From contig NZ_JBBPBZ010000002.1 in the NCBI RefSeq assembly GCF_038070105.1, positions 2,554,001 to 2,618,000 on the forward strand: DNA of 64,000 nt, written 5' to 3'. The notes beneath the pieces were generated by a model, which was given only the letters and a program-made list of their open reading frames with translations, was not told the origin of the DNA and ran no database searches. This DNA is from Methylocystis sp. IM3. GTDB lineage: Bacteria > Pseudomonadota > Alphaproteobacteria > Rhizobiales > Beijerinckiaceae. Numbering within the stretch: position 1 is the first letter of the stretch; every line of letters begins with the position of its first letter. The position numbers and the translations under genes are program-made. Positions 52,700 through 64,000 of the stretch are shown piece after piece.

Positions 52700-53575
52700 G
52701 TGGCAAGCGAAACCAGCGCAAAAATCATCGAAAAACACTCCACGAAGACGATTTCACTTGATGCACGAGGATATTGGTCGAATAACTCAAGCTCATCAGA
52801 ACATGATGTTTCTTCACGGATCGTCACCAAAAAGTTAGGTGGGTCGAGCTTGGCGTCCGAAGATTGGCTCCTCACCAGAATCGCCACCGCCGACAAGGCG
52901 GTCAAGTCGCTGGACGAGGCGACATCGGTGCGCGCCCTGGGGCTCCGCCTGCTCGAGATGGCTCTGCAATTCGGGGCGGTCTCGATCATCGCGGGCGCGA
53001 TCCCCGGGGAATTGTCCGCGCATCCATCCGGGCCCTGCGCGGAGACCGGCTGCTGGCGCTCCCACCCGCCGCCCGACGCGGAGGCGGAGCCGAAGGCGCC
53101 GTCCGCCATCCTCGCTGAGAACCGCACGCATCTCTTCGGGCGCGCGCCCGAGACTGGCATAATGACGCATTGGGTCGTCGAATGCGCGCGCTGCCGGGAT
53201 GGCTGGATTTCGGGAGGGAAAGGGCTGCTCTTCCCCGTGGTGGAGACTGACGCGGGCGTCTTTGGTCTCGGGTTCTTCGGACCCGAGCTGTCATCGAGCC
53301 CGGAAGTCGCGAGAACACTCGCCTTCTTTGCGCATTACGCTTTTGTGAGGTTCGTGAAAATTGACCGCCTGATTGCAGCGCCGCGCCTCTCCGAGCGCCT
53401 GATCCTGACCCTGAAATGGGCGGCCGAGGGTAAGACCGATCAGGAAATCGCGTTGATCCTCAATGTGTCAGGACACACGGTCGACAAATACATGCGGCAG
53501 CTCAAGCAGGAGCTCAACGCCGTGAACCGCACCTCAGCGATTGTCTTGGCCATCCGCCACGGCCTGATTGGGTAA
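52700..53575 (+). CDS. LuxR-type transcriptional regulator with four clustered cysteines
   Basis: 291 residues with a GTG start at 52700; a later start is possible. The C-terminal 60 residues are a LuxR/GerE helix-turn-helix (RLSERLILTLKWAAEGKTDQ, EIALILNVSGHTVDKYM). The N-terminal part, about residues 55-225, is autoinducer-domain-like in position and length but unusual: it has C113-x4-C118 and C162-x2-C165 in otherwise ordinary sequence. These could bind zinc or an iron-sulfur cluster, or form disulfides. There is no luxI-type gene nearby. It is divergent from the small cytochrome c gene and may control it. Confidence 0.8.
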   Translation: MASETSAKIIEKHSTKTISLDARGYWSNNSSSSEHDVSSRIVTKKLGGSSLASEDWLLTRIATADKAVKSLDEATSVRALGLRLLEMALQFGAVSIIAGAIPGELSAHPSGPCAETGCWRSHPPPDAEAEPKAPSAILAENRTHLFGRAPETGIMTHWVVECARCRDGWISGGKGLLFPVVETDAGVFGLGFFGPELSSSPEVARTLAFFAHYAFVRFVKIDRLIAAPRLSERLILTLKWAAEGKTDQEIALILNVSGHTVDKYMRQLKQELNAVNRTSAIVLAIRHGLIG

Positions 53576-53634
53576 CGGGCGGCTCCGTCCCGGTGGCAGG
53601 AATCCGGTCCGGAGCCGCCTCGCTCCAGCCCCCC

Positions 53635-53886
53635 TCAACCCCCGGGCCGGATAGACAAGCCATCGCGGCCGACGGCAAGCTTCAGATCGCCGCGCTGGTT
53701 CATCTTTCTGAAAAACTCGATGATTTTTGCCTGGTCGTCATCGCGAAGGACGACGAATTCACGTAGCAAGGCGAGCGTATTCTTCTCGTCGAGGAGATAA
53801 AAGAACTCGATGAGGTCCGAACCGTTTCGCTCGAGAATCCGACGGCCCACGGCCTCGGCAACCGATGAATCTCCAGAGATCGACAT
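53635..53886 (-). CDS. Small hypothetical protein
   Basis: 83 residues from the ATG at 53886, preceded by GGTGGAGAAG. It begins MSISGDSSVAEAVGRRILER and is rich in Leu, Phe and charged residues, consistent with a small helical cytoplasmic protein. No motif that I recognise. It converges on the LuxR gene. Confidence 0.5.
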   Translation of the reverse strand: MSISGDSSVAEAVGRRILERNGSDLIEFFYLLDEKNTLALLREFVVLRDDDQAKIIEFFRKMNQRGDLKLAVGRDGLSIRPGG

Positions 53887-54416
53887 CTTCTCCACCAGCA
53901 GCAGCCACAAGACCTTATCAAATCTGACGAATCAATCTTGGCTGTTCCGCCCAAAATGGGGAAGTACGGAAATCCGTAAACTGCACAAAATGAGCGTTTT
54001 TATGTGGCCGAATTGAGCAACGCGCCCAATGTGCGCGCAGCGCCTTCCAAAGGCGAAGCGCGGTCCGGGCTTTGCCCCCTTCTCATCCGGCCGATAATCG
54101 TCTAACAACACGTCGACTTCCGAGCCGGGCGCGCCCGCTCGCCGCCCGCGAGACGGGCATATACGGGACGCGTACCGGTCCAGAGGGCCGGAGACGCGGC
54201 CTTTTTTTATGCGCGCGCTTCCCCCGGAAGGGCGCGGAGACGGGCGACGGCTTTCTCGCCACGCGGCGACCCCTTCCGGGGCGGCGCCAGCAGGCGAGGA
54301 CGCCGAGAGGACGAATTCCCTTGATCGCCCCATGCGTCGAGGCGACCTGCCGGGCGGGTCCCTGGACGTGAGGGCGAAAGCAACGTGCGCAAGCCGCGCC
54401 GAACCACAGAAGCGAC
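53887..54416. other. Structured noncoding region upstream of carB
   Basis: 530 bp with no credible gene. On the plus strand it holds a hairpin at 54034-54062 (5 + 6 bp stem with an AG/AA internal loop and CCA loop), a second at 54144-54158 (GCCCG-CGAGA-CGGGC), and two overlapping hairpins just before the T-run at 54202. Its left end contains the promoter side of the small minus-strand gene. Confidence 0.55.
54186..54208 (+). terminator. Terminator or attenuator before carB
   Basis: GGCCG (54186-54190), a 6-base loop and CGGCC (54197-54201) are followed by seven T. The hairpin at 54175-54191 (CCGGTCC-AGA-GGGCCGG, one G-U pair) overlaps it, so only one can form at a time. carB starts about 208 bp downstream. 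It could end a small RNA or attenuate carB. Confidence 0.55.
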
Positions 54417-57752
<3,336 letters not shown>

Positions 57753-57809
57753 GAAAACAAGGAAAACGAAGACGGAGCCCCAGGCGCGCTTTCGGGCGCC
57801 CTGAAGCGT

Positions 57810-57828
57810 CGCCGGCTCGCTGCCGGCG
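57810..57828 (+). terminator. Possible carB terminator
   Basis: CGCCGGC-TCGCT-GCCGGCG is a perfect 7-bp hairpin followed shortly by GATTTT, 57 bp after the carB stop codon. The T stretch is short. The hairpin may end carB transcription before greA. Confidence 0.45.
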
Positions 57829-57945
57829 CCGATTTTGCGGCACAGATGTCAGTCGTGTGATTCGGGGGCGCGCGCGTCCCGCGCCGGGCGCGATGCCCGC
57901 GCGGGGAGCCGCTTTCCCGCCAATGATCGGAGCGAAGTGCGAGAA

Positions 57946-58422
57946 ATGGTGGACAAGGTGCCCATGACAGCCGCGGGATATGCGGCGCTCGAAGAGGAAC
58001 TGCGCCGCCGTCAGCAGGAAGACCGGCCGCGCATCATCCAGCAGATCGCCGAAGCGCGCGCGCATGGCGATCTCTCGGAGAACGCTGAATATCACGCCGC
58101 CAAGGAGTCCCAGTCGCTCAACGAGGGCCGCATCGCCGACCTCGAGGACAAGCTTTCCCGCGCCGAAGTCATCGACGTCTCCAAGCTCACGGGCTCCACG
58201 ATCAAATTCGGCGCAACCGTCACCGTCGTCGACGAGGATACCGAGGAAGAAAAAGCCTATCAGATCGTCGGCGAGACCGAGGCCGACGTGAAAAGCGGCC
58301 GTGTCTCCATCACGAGCCCCATCGCCCGCGCGCTCATCGGCAAGAAGGTCGGCGATACGGTGGAGGTGAAGACCCCCGGCGGCGGCAAGAGCTACGAGAT
58401 CTTGAAGGTCGCTTTCGTGTGA
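57946..58422 (+). CDS. greA: Transcription elongation factor GreA
   Basis: 158 residues from the ATG at 57946, the usual length; an upstream in-frame start adds low-complexity sequence. An N-terminal coiled coil ([38 protein letters not shown]) carries the acidic tip, followed by a C-terminal FKBP-like domain with [14 protein letters not shown]. GreA rescues stalled RNA polymerase by stimulating transcript cleavage. Its stop overlaps the start of the next gene (GTGA). Confidence 0.95.
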   Translation: MVDKVPMTAAGYAALEEELRRRQQEDRPRIIQQIAEARAHGDLSENAEYHAAKESQSLNEGRIADLEDKLSRAEVIDVSKLTGSTIKFGATVTVVDEDTEEEKAYQIVGETEADVKSGRVSITSPIARALIGKKVGDTVEVKTPGGGKSYEILKVAFV

Positions 58423-59441
58423 CCCCCCTGCCCAGCCCTCTTCCGCAGACGTGGGAGAGGGAGCCGGCGCAGGCCTTCATCGAGACCCTCCCCGCGCTCG
58501 GAGAGAGCGGGGCCGCCCTCCGCGTCCTCGCCGACGGCCGCGCCGGGCACGAGGCGCAGACGCTCGGGCTCGCGGAGGCTCTGGGCCTCGTCCCCGACAT
58601 TCGCGCCGTCGCGCCGCGCGCCCCCTATTCCTGGCTCGCGCCTTTCGGCCCGCCCGACCCGCGCGACGCCTTCGCCTTTGCGCCGCCCTACCCGGATATC
58701 GCGCTCGCCGCCGGACGGCGCACGCTGCCGGCGCTGCGCCGTCTGAAGCGCGACTCGGGCGGGCGCGTCTTCACGGTCTATGTCAACGCCCCGGCGCTCG
58801 GGAAAGCGGCCGCCGACCTCATCGTCGCGCCGCGTCATGATCGCCTGGCCGGCGACAATGTCATCTCTCCCCTCACGCCGCCGAACCGAATCAGCGACGC
58901 GCGGCTCGCCGAGGCCCGCGCCACGCCCGATCCGCGCATCGCCGGCCTGCCGCGCCCCCTGGTCGCCCTGCTCATCGGCGGCGCCGAGGGCGTCGTTCAC
59001 GACCTCGACCATATCGCCGCGGCCCTGCTCGCGGGCGGCTATGGCGTCATGGCGACCCCCTCGCGCCGCACGCCGCCCGAGGTCGCGCGGGCGCTGCGGG
59101 CGGCGCTTTCGGCGCCGGGCGGCTTCTGCTGGGACGGCGCCGGCGAGAACCCCTATGTCTCCATGCTGGCCAACGCCGACCGCATCGTCGTCACCGGCGA
59201 CAGCGTGAGCATGGTGGGCGAGGCGGTCGCCACCGGCGTTCCGGTCCATGTGATCGAGCCGCTGGCGCCGCGCCGCAAGATCCGGGCCTATCTCGCCGCG
59301 CTGGAAGCCGCCGGCGCCATCCGCCTCTGGCGCGGGCCGTTCGAGGACTGGACCTACGCGCCGCTCAACTCCACGCCGGAAATCGCGCGGCGCATCGCAG
59401 CGGATTACGCGCGGTTCCGAGAGTTGCGGCGCGGCGCATAA
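58419..59441 (+). CDS. ELM1 / GtrOC1 family protein
   Basis: 340 residues if the GTG at 58419 is used. The recognised part begins at [22 protein letters not shown] (about residue 30) and continues with [26 protein letters not shown] and [10 protein letters not shown]. It is the bacterial counterpart of plant mitochondrial fission factor ELM1, a glycosyltransferase-like fold of unknown role in bacteria. The first 20 residues ([13 protein letters not shown]) come from a palindromic repeat, so the true start could be later. It overlaps greA by 4 bp. Confidence 0.85.
   Translation: MTPLPSPLPQTWEREPAQAFIETLPALGESGAALRVLADGRAGHEAQTLGLAEALGLVPDIRAVAPRAPYSWLAPFGPPDPRDAFAFAPPYPDIALAAGRRTLPALRRLKRDSGGRVFTVYVNAPALGKAAADLIVAPRHDRLAGDNVISPLTPPNRISDARLAEARATPDPRIAGLPRPLVALLIGGAEGVVHDLDHIAAALLAGGYGVMATPSRRTPPEVARALRAALSAPGGFCWDGAGENPYVSMLANADRIVVTGDSVSMVGEAVATGVPVHVIEPLAPRRKIRAYLAALEAAGAIRLWRGPFEDWTYAPLNSTPEIARRIAADYARFRELRRGA
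58436..58461. repeat. Palindromic repeat inside the start of the ELM1 gene
   Basis: CCCTCTTCC-(8 bases)-GGGAGAGGG forms a 9-bp stem with one G-T pair and belongs to the same family as the intergenic copies. Its translation gives [10 protein letters not shown], a typical peptide of such repeats, so it has entered the 5' end of the reading frame. Confidence 0.6.
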
Positions 59442-59485
59442 TCGTTAGATTGCCGGCTCGTCACGACAGACCTGCGAGTTTTCAA

Positions 59486-60451
59486 ATGTCCGCCCCCCAG
59501 CATGCGCGCGTCATCATCATCGGCTCCGGCCCGGCCGGCTATACGGCGGCGATCTATGCGGCCCGCGCCATGCTCGAGCCCATGCTCATCGCCGGCTTCG
59601 ACCAGGGCGGCCAGCTCATGATCACGACCGAGGTCGAGAACTACCCCGGCTTCGCCGAGCCCATTCAGGGCCCCTGGCTGATGGAGCAGATGCGCCTCCA
59701 GGCCGAACATGTCGGCACGCGGCTCGTCTCGGACCATATCGTCGAGGCCCGCCTGGACAAGCGCCCCTTCACCCTGATCGGGGACAGCGGGACGACCTAC
59801 AGCTGCGACGCGCTGATCGTCGCGACGGGCGCCAAGGCCAAATGGCTCGGCATTCCGAGCGAGGAGAAATTCAAGGGATTCGGCGTTTCGGCCTGCGCGA
59901 CCTGCGATGGCTTCTTCTTCCGCGGCAAGAAAGTCGTCGTCGTCGGCGGCGGCAACACCGCCGTCGAGGAGGCGCTCTATCTCTCCAACCTCGCCTCGCA
60001 TGTGACGCTGGTGCACCGCCGCGACATGCTGCGCTCCGAGCGCGTACTGCAGGAGCGCCTGCGCCGGCAGCAGAACGTCACGGTCCTGTTCGACCATGTG
60101 ATCGACGAAATCCTCGGCGTGGAGGGCCCCCTCTCCGTCACCGGCGCGCGGGTGAAGAACGTCAAGACAGGCGAAACGCAGACGCTCGACGCCGAGGGCG
60201 TGTTCATCGCCATCGGCCATGCGCCGGCTTCCGAACTGTTCAAGGGTCAGCTCACGGTGAAGCCCTCGGGCTATATCGCCGTCGAGGCGGGAACGACCCG
60301 CACCAACATCCCCGGCGTCTATGCGGCGGGCGACGTGGCTGACGAAATCTACCGGCAGGCCGTGACCGCGGCCGGTCTGGGCTGCATGGCGGCGCTCGAA
60401 GTGGAGAAGTTCCTGCTCGACGCGCCGGCGCTGGCCACGGAGCCGGTCTAA
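59486..60451 (+). CDS. trxB: Thioredoxin reductase
   Basis: 321 residues from the ATG at 59486. FAD-binding GSGPAGYTAAIYAARA at the N-terminus, the redox pair C137-AT-C140, the NADPH-binding GGGNTAVEEALYL and the C-terminal GDVADEIYRQAVTAAGLGC. It reduces thioredoxin with NADPH. Followed by a CDGSH gene after 10 bp. Confidence 0.96.
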   Translation: MSAPQHARVIIIGSGPAGYTAAIYAARAMLEPMLIAGFDQGGQLMITTEVENYPGFAEPIQGPWLMEQMRLQAEHVGTRLVSDHIVEARLDKRPFTLIGDSGTTYSCDALIVATGAKAKWLGIPSEEKFKGFGVSACATCDGFFFRGKKVVVVGGGNTAVEEALYLSNLASHVTLVHRRDMLRSERVLQERLRRQQNVTVLFDHVIDEILGVEGPLSVTGARVKNVKTGETQTLDAEGVFIAIGHAPASELFKGQLTVKPSGYIAVEAGTTRTNIPGVYAAGDVADEIYRQAVTAAGLGCMAALEVEKFLLDAPALATEPV

Positions 60452-60461
60452 GGAGAGCAAA

Positions 60462-60701
60462 ATGAGCGAACGCGTCATCTTCCAGAAGAAAGCCATGCCG
60501 GTCGAGGTCGAGGAGGGGAAGACCTATTATTGGTGCGCCTGCGGCCGCAGCGCCAATCAGCCCTTCTGCGACGGCGCCCATCAGGGCACGGGAATCACCC
60601 CCGTCGCCTACAAGGCCGAGGCCACCGGCAAGGCGTTCTTCTGCGGCTGCAAGCACTCGAAGAAAGAGCCCCTCTGCGACGGCACGCACAAGGAGCTCTG
60701 A
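60462..60701 (+). CDS. CDGSH iron-sulfur domain protein (double motif)
   Basis: 79 residues with two CDGSH-type 2Fe-2S sites: C25-x-C27 ... C36-DGAH40, and C61-x-C63 ... C72-DGTH76. Ligands are three cysteines and one histidine each. Bacterial two-motif CDGSH proteins are redox-active iron-sulfur proteins of unsettled role. It follows trxB after 10 bp with a GGAG site, so the two may share a message and a redox function. Confidence 0.92.
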   Translation: MSERVIFQKKAMPVEVEEGKTYYWCACGRSANQPFCDGAHQGTGITPVAYKAEATGKAFFCGCKHSKKEPLCDGTHKEL

Positions 60702-60720
60702 CCGGCGGCGACGGGCGGTC

Positions 60721-60750
60721 TCCCTCCCCCGCCGGCGGCGGGGAGGGGCC
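60721..60750. repeat. GC-rich palindromic intergenic repeat
   Basis: CCTCCCCCGCC-GGC-GGCGGGGAGGGG is an imperfect hairpin of the same family as the copies at 11576 and 33381. It lies 20 bp after the CDGSH stop codon and would act as a 3' hairpin. Confidence 0.6.
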
Positions 60751-60852
60751 GCAGGCGTGAGCCACGCGCAGCCGAACCGATTTGCGCGGCGCCGCAGGGG
60801 GCACTAAACATCACCCCGGGATTCCCCCCTGCCCCGCGACAAAGACGACCGA

Positions 60853-63030
60853 ATGCCCGACCTCCTGCTCGAACTTTTCTCCGAAGAAATTCCGGCGCGC
60901 ATGCAGCGGCAGGCGGCGGACGATCTCAAGAAGCTCGTCACCAACGCCCTCGTCGACCGCGGCCTGACCTATGAGGGCGCCGCGGCCTACGCCACGCCGC
61001 GCCGCCTCGCCCTTCAGGTCGTCGGCCTGCCCGGCCGCCAGCCGGATGTGCGCGAGGAGCGCAAAGGGCCGCGCGTGGGCGCGCCGGAGGCGGCGATCCA
61101 GGGCTTTCTGAAAAGCGCGGGGCTTTCCTCCCTCGATCAGGCGAAAATCGAGAAGGACAAGAAGGGCGCGGAATTCTACCTCGCGGTCATCGAGCGCGCG
61201 GGCGCGGCCACGATCGACGTTCTCGCCGAGATTTTGCCCGTGATCGTCAAGAGCTTCCCCTGGCCCAAATCCATGCGCTGGGGCGCCGCGTCGGAGCGCA
61301 GCGACAGCCTGCGCTGGGTGAGGCCGCTGCATTCCATCGTCGCGACCTTCGGGCCGGAGACCGAGACGCCCGACATCGTTCCCTTTGAGGTCGAGGGCAT
61401 CCCGTCGGGCGACGTGACGCGCGGCCATCGTTTCCTCGCGCCCGCGCCGTTCCGGGTGCGGCGCTTCGAGGATTACGCCATGGGGCTGGAGCGCGCCAGG
61501 GTCGTGATCGACCCGGCGCGGCGGCGCGACATCATCCTGCACGACGCAAAGGATCTCGCCTTCGCGCGGGGGCTCGAACTGATCGAGGACGCCGGGCTTC
61601 TCGAGGAGGTCGCGGGCCTCGTCGAATGGCCGGTGACGCTGATGGGGTCTTTCGACGAAAGCTTCCTGTCGATCCCGCCGGAAGTCATTCGCGCCACGAT
61701 CCGCGTGAATCAGAAGTGCTTCGTCCTGCGCAAGGGCGGCGCGTTGACCAACCGCTTCATCCTGGTCTCGAATATCGAGGCGGAGGACGGCGGCGCGACC
61801 ATCGTCGCGGGCAATGAGCGCGTCATCGCCGCGCGCCTGTCGGACGCCAAATTCTTCTACGAGACCGACCTCAAGACGAGGCTCGAAGACCGCCTCCCGA
61901 AGCTCGACCAGATCGTCTTCCACGAGAAGCTCGGCACGCAGGGCGAGCGCGTGAAGCGCATCGCCGCCTTCGCGCGCGAACTCGCGCCGCTCGTCGGCGC
62001 CGATCCCGAAAAGGCCGCCCGCGCGGCGACCTTGTGCAAGGCCGACCTCGTCTCGGAGATGGTCGGCGAGTTCCCTGAGCTTCAGGGCCTGATGGGCCGC
62101 TATTACGCGAGCGCCCAGGGCGAGGACGCTTCTGTCGCCACCGCCTGCGAGGAGCATTACAAGCCGCAGGGGCCGAGCGACCGTATCCCGACGGACCCGG
62201 TCGCCATCGCGGTGGCGCTCGCGGACAAGCTCGATACGCTCGTCGGCTTCTGGGCGATCGACGAGAAGCCGACCGGTAGCAAGGACCCCTATGCGCTGCG
62301 CCGCGCGGCCCTGGGCGTGATTCGCATCGTTCTGGAGAACGAATTGCGCGCGCCGCTCTCGCGGATCGTCGACCGCCACTACAACGACTTCTCCTTCCAC
62401 GCCAAATCGCTGAAGAAGACGGACGGGGGCATGGTCGGCGTGACGGCCGCCGACCTCCTGGAATTTTTCATCGATCGCCTGAAGGTCTACTTGCGGGACA
62501 AGGGGGCGCGCTACGATCTGATAGATGCGGCTCTCGGCGCCGTGGCGGCCGCCGACTCCGGAGAGGCGCAAGCCGCCGGCGCGCCGCTACAGGACGATCT
62601 GCTCATGATCACCAGAAAGGTCGAGGCGCTCGACACATTCCTCGCCACCGACGACGGCCGGAACCTGCTCGCGGGCTTCAAGCGCGCGGTCAACATCCTC
62701 AAGGCCGAGGAAAAGAAGGACGGCGCGCAGGCCTACGCCCACCGCCACACGCCCAATCTTCGAATCGAGCCGCAGGAGCACAAGCTCGCGGCGGCCATCG
62801 CCCGCGCGCGGGAGGAAACGGCCGAGCGGCTGGAGAAGGAAGATTTTGAGGGCGCCATGCGCGCGCTCGCCCATCTGCGCGAACCGGTCGACGCCTTCTT
62901 CGATCATGTGACGGTGAACGCCGACAACGCCGATTTGCGCCTCAACCGCCTGCGTCTGCTCGCGGAGCTTCGGCGCGTGATGATGGGCGTCGCCGATTTC
63001 GGCAAGGTCGCGGGCGAAGCGGGGGCCTAA
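60853..63030 (+). CDS. glyS: Glycyl-tRNA synthetase, beta subunit
   Basis: 725 residues. The family start [20 protein letters not shown], the HD-type region ([18 protein letters not shown]) and the C-terminal anticodon-binding/DALR part ([27 protein letters not shown]) are present. It forms the alpha2-beta2 glycyl-tRNA synthetase with GlyQ. The glyQ gene, usually just upstream, is not in the window; a CDGSH gene and a repeat lie there. A long inverted repeat follows its stop codon. Confidence 0.97.
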   Translation: MPDLLLELFSEEIPARMQRQAADDLKKLVTNALVDRGLTYEGAAAYATPRRLALQVVGLPGRQPDVREERKGPRVGAPEAAIQGFLKSAGLSSLDQAKIEKDKKGAEFYLAVIERAGAATIDVLAEILPVIVKSFPWPKSMRWGAASERSDSLRWVRPLHSIVATFGPETETPDIVPFEVEGIPSGDVTRGHRFLAPAPFRVRRFEDYAMGLERARVVIDPARRRDIILHDAKDLAFARGLELIEDAGLLEEVAGLVEWPVTLMGSFDESFLSIPPEVIRATIRVNQKCFVLRKGGALTNRFILVSNIEAEDGGATIVAGNERVIAARLSDAKFFYETDLKTRLEDRLPKLDQIVFHEKLGTQGERVKRIAAFARELAPLVGADPEKAARAATLCKADLVSEMVGEFPELQGLMGRYYASAQGEDASVATACEEHYKPQGPSDRIPTDPVAIAVALADKLDTLVGFWAIDEKPTGSKDPYALRRAALGVIRIVLENELRAPLSRIVDRHYNDFSFHAKSLKKTDGGMVGVTAADLLEFFIDRLKVYLRDKGARYDLIDAALGAVAAADSGEAQAAGAPLQDDLLMITRKVEALDTFLATDDGRNLLAGFKRAVNILKAEEKKDGAQAYAHRHTPNLRIEPQEHKLAAAIARAREETAERLEKEDFEGAMRALAHLREPVDAFFDHVTVNADNADLRLNRLRLLAELRRVMMGVADFGKVAGEAGA

Positions 63031-63035
63031 AGTTC

Positions 63036-63113
63036 CCGCCCTCCCCGCAAGGGGAACGCGCGCCCTCACCCTTTAGATGAGCCCCAAATGCCTCCCCCTT
63101 GCGGGGAGGGCGG
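63036..63113. repeat. Long inverted repeat after glyS
   Basis: CCGCCCTCCCCGCAAGGGG (63036-63054) and its exact complement (63095-63113) are separated by 40 bp. Each arm also carries a small palindrome. It starts six bases after the glyS stop codon and would form a strong 19-bp hairpin at the end of that transcript. The remaining 150 bp to the next gene show nothing clear. Confidence 0.8.
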
Positions 63114-63260
63114 CCCGCCGGGTGGGGGGATCACCGCCCCTGCCCCGCGCGCCTCGTGCGCCCGCGCACACGCGCACAAACCCTTCTCCCTTATTGACAG
63201 CTTGGCCGACGGAGTCGGCCGTGTTACTGGCGCGACACGTCCCGGTAACAGGGGAGACAT

Positions 63261-64000
63261 ATGATGATCAGGCATTGCTTTTCGCGTCGCATGTTTCTTT
63301 ATGCGGCTGGCGCCGCCGCTTTCGCCGCGCGCCCGGCCTTCGCCAATGAGATGTTGAAGGAGATTTCGCAGCTCAAGCCCGGCGAATTCACCTGGCATCC
63401 GGAACGCTCCGAGTCGGGCCCCGTCTCGGTTGTCGTGTCGATCCCGGAACAGCGCGTCCACGTCTATCGCAACGGCGTCCGAATCGCGGTCTCGACCTGT
63501 TCGACCGGGAAGCAGGGACACGAAACGCCCACCGGCGTTTTCGTCGTGCTCGAAAAGGACAGGAACCACCACTCCTCGATCTATGATGACGCGCCGATGC
63601 CGAACATGAACCGGCTGACCTGGTCGGGCGTCGCGCTGCACGCCGGCAATCTGCCGGGCTATCCCGCTTCTCACGGCTGCGTGCGCCTGCCGATGAAATT
63701 CTCGGAGCTGCTCTTCGGCGTCACCCATGTCGGGACGCCGGTGATCATCGCCGGCGCCCACACCGATCCCTGGGAGCTGACGCATCCCGGCATGGTGCTT
63801 TCGGGCTATGCGGAGCATGAATTTGAACAGGTGGTGTCGAGCCTCGACGGCAAGAAGCTTCCGTCCGACTGGGCGGCCGCCGAGAGTTACCCCGTGACGA
63901 GCGTCATCGTCTCCTCGGCCGACCGCGTGATTGAACTCATCGAAAACGACCGCGTCGTCGCGCGCTCGAAGCTGACGCTGAAGGGCGGCGACGCGCTGGG
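63261..64000 (+). CDS. Tat-exported L,D-transpeptidase (3' end missing)
   Basis: The ATG at 63261 has a GGGGAG site and the frame is open to the window end (246 codons visible). The signal region CFSRRMFLYAAGAAAFA contains a twin-arginine motif. The YkuD catalytic domain is at about residues 48-175, with HAGNLPGYPASHGCVRLP (H138, G139 and the nucleophile C140). L,D-transpeptidases make 3-3 peptidoglycan cross-links or attach lipoproteins to the wall. The C-terminal part beyond residue 175 is not a known domain and is cut by the window edge. Confidence 0.93.
   Translation, partial: MMIRHCFSRRMFLYAAGAAAFAARPAFANEMLKEISQLKPGEFTWHPERSESGPVSVVVSIPEQRVHVYRNGVRIAVSTCSTGKQGHETPTGVFVVLEKDRNHHSSIYDDAPMPNMNRLTWSGVALHAGNLPGYPASHGCVRLPMKFSELLFGVTHVGTPVIIAGAHTDPWELTHPGMVLSGYAEHEFEQVVSSLDGKKLPSDWAAAESYPVTSVIVSSADRVIELIENDRVVARSKLTLKGGDAL

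Overview
The window is about 64 kb of GC-rich chromosome from an alphaproteobacterium, most likely of the Hyphomicrobiales (Rhizobiales). The evidence is a CtrA/ChpT cell-cycle pair, an EipA-type DUF1134 protein, a FixK-type ccoNOQP-ccoGHIS cluster, an ELM1-family protein, and an rpmH-rnpA-yidC-engB-argB run that leads into dap genes. A methylotroph or methanotroph of the Methylocystaceae is plausible, but no gene here proves it. The content is mostly chromosomal housekeeping. I see no CRISPR array, insertion sequence, prophage, rRNA or tRNA.

Layout. 1-1.7 kb: 3' part of a Slt-type lytic transglycosylase. 1.7-4.4 kb: a visibly AT-richer surface-polysaccharide pair (FkbM methyltransferase and flippase). 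4.6-6 kb: a beta-CASP metallo-beta-lactamase RNA-processing-type protein. 6-15.3 kb: a complete minus-strand cbb3 oxidase operon, ccoN-O-Q-P-G-H-I-S, ending in an MFS gene that carries the copper-importer signature of CcoA; two FNR/FixK-type boxes lie upstream. 15.9-29.3 kb: a plus-strand envelope operon made of a giant secreted protein of unknown function (1762 aa), a thioester-containing alpha-2-macroglobulin (1946 aa) and penicillin-binding protein 1C. 30-37.5 kb: dapE, a DUF805 gene, dapD, a HAD nucleotidase, argB, engB, yidC, rnpA and rpmH (minus strand). 37.7-39.7 kb: a TetR regulator and a secreted beta-propeller protein that share one operator sequence.

40-42 kb: ctrA facing a single-domain response regulator and chpT, with a perfect hairpin terminator between them. 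42.2-46.6 kb: cysQ, the Tat-exported EipA homologue, a KirBac potassium channel broken by an internal deletion, a coiled-coil membrane protein, and YciI and EVE-domain proteins. 46.7-49.4 kb: the cytochrome bc1 operon petABC. 49.7-53.9 kb: trmL, a membrane protein with a consensus CtrA box in front of it, hemF, gtrA, a small cytochrome c and a LuxR-type regulator with four clustered cysteines. 54.4-63 kb: carB (with a structured leader), greA, ELM1, trxB, a CDGSH protein and glyS. 63.3 kb to the end: a 5' part of a Tat-exported L,D-transpeptidase.

The genes combine into a few themes: respiration in high and low oxygen (bc1, cbb3, copper supply, haem synthesis), peptidoglycan and envelope upkeep (Slt, A2M/PBP1C, DapD/E, YidC, LdtA-type enzyme, EipA), and cell-cycle control (CtrA, ChpT). 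The main unexplained items are the 1762-aa partner of the A2M/PBP1C pair, the CtrA-box membrane protein, the four-cysteine LuxR protein and the structured RNA region before carB.
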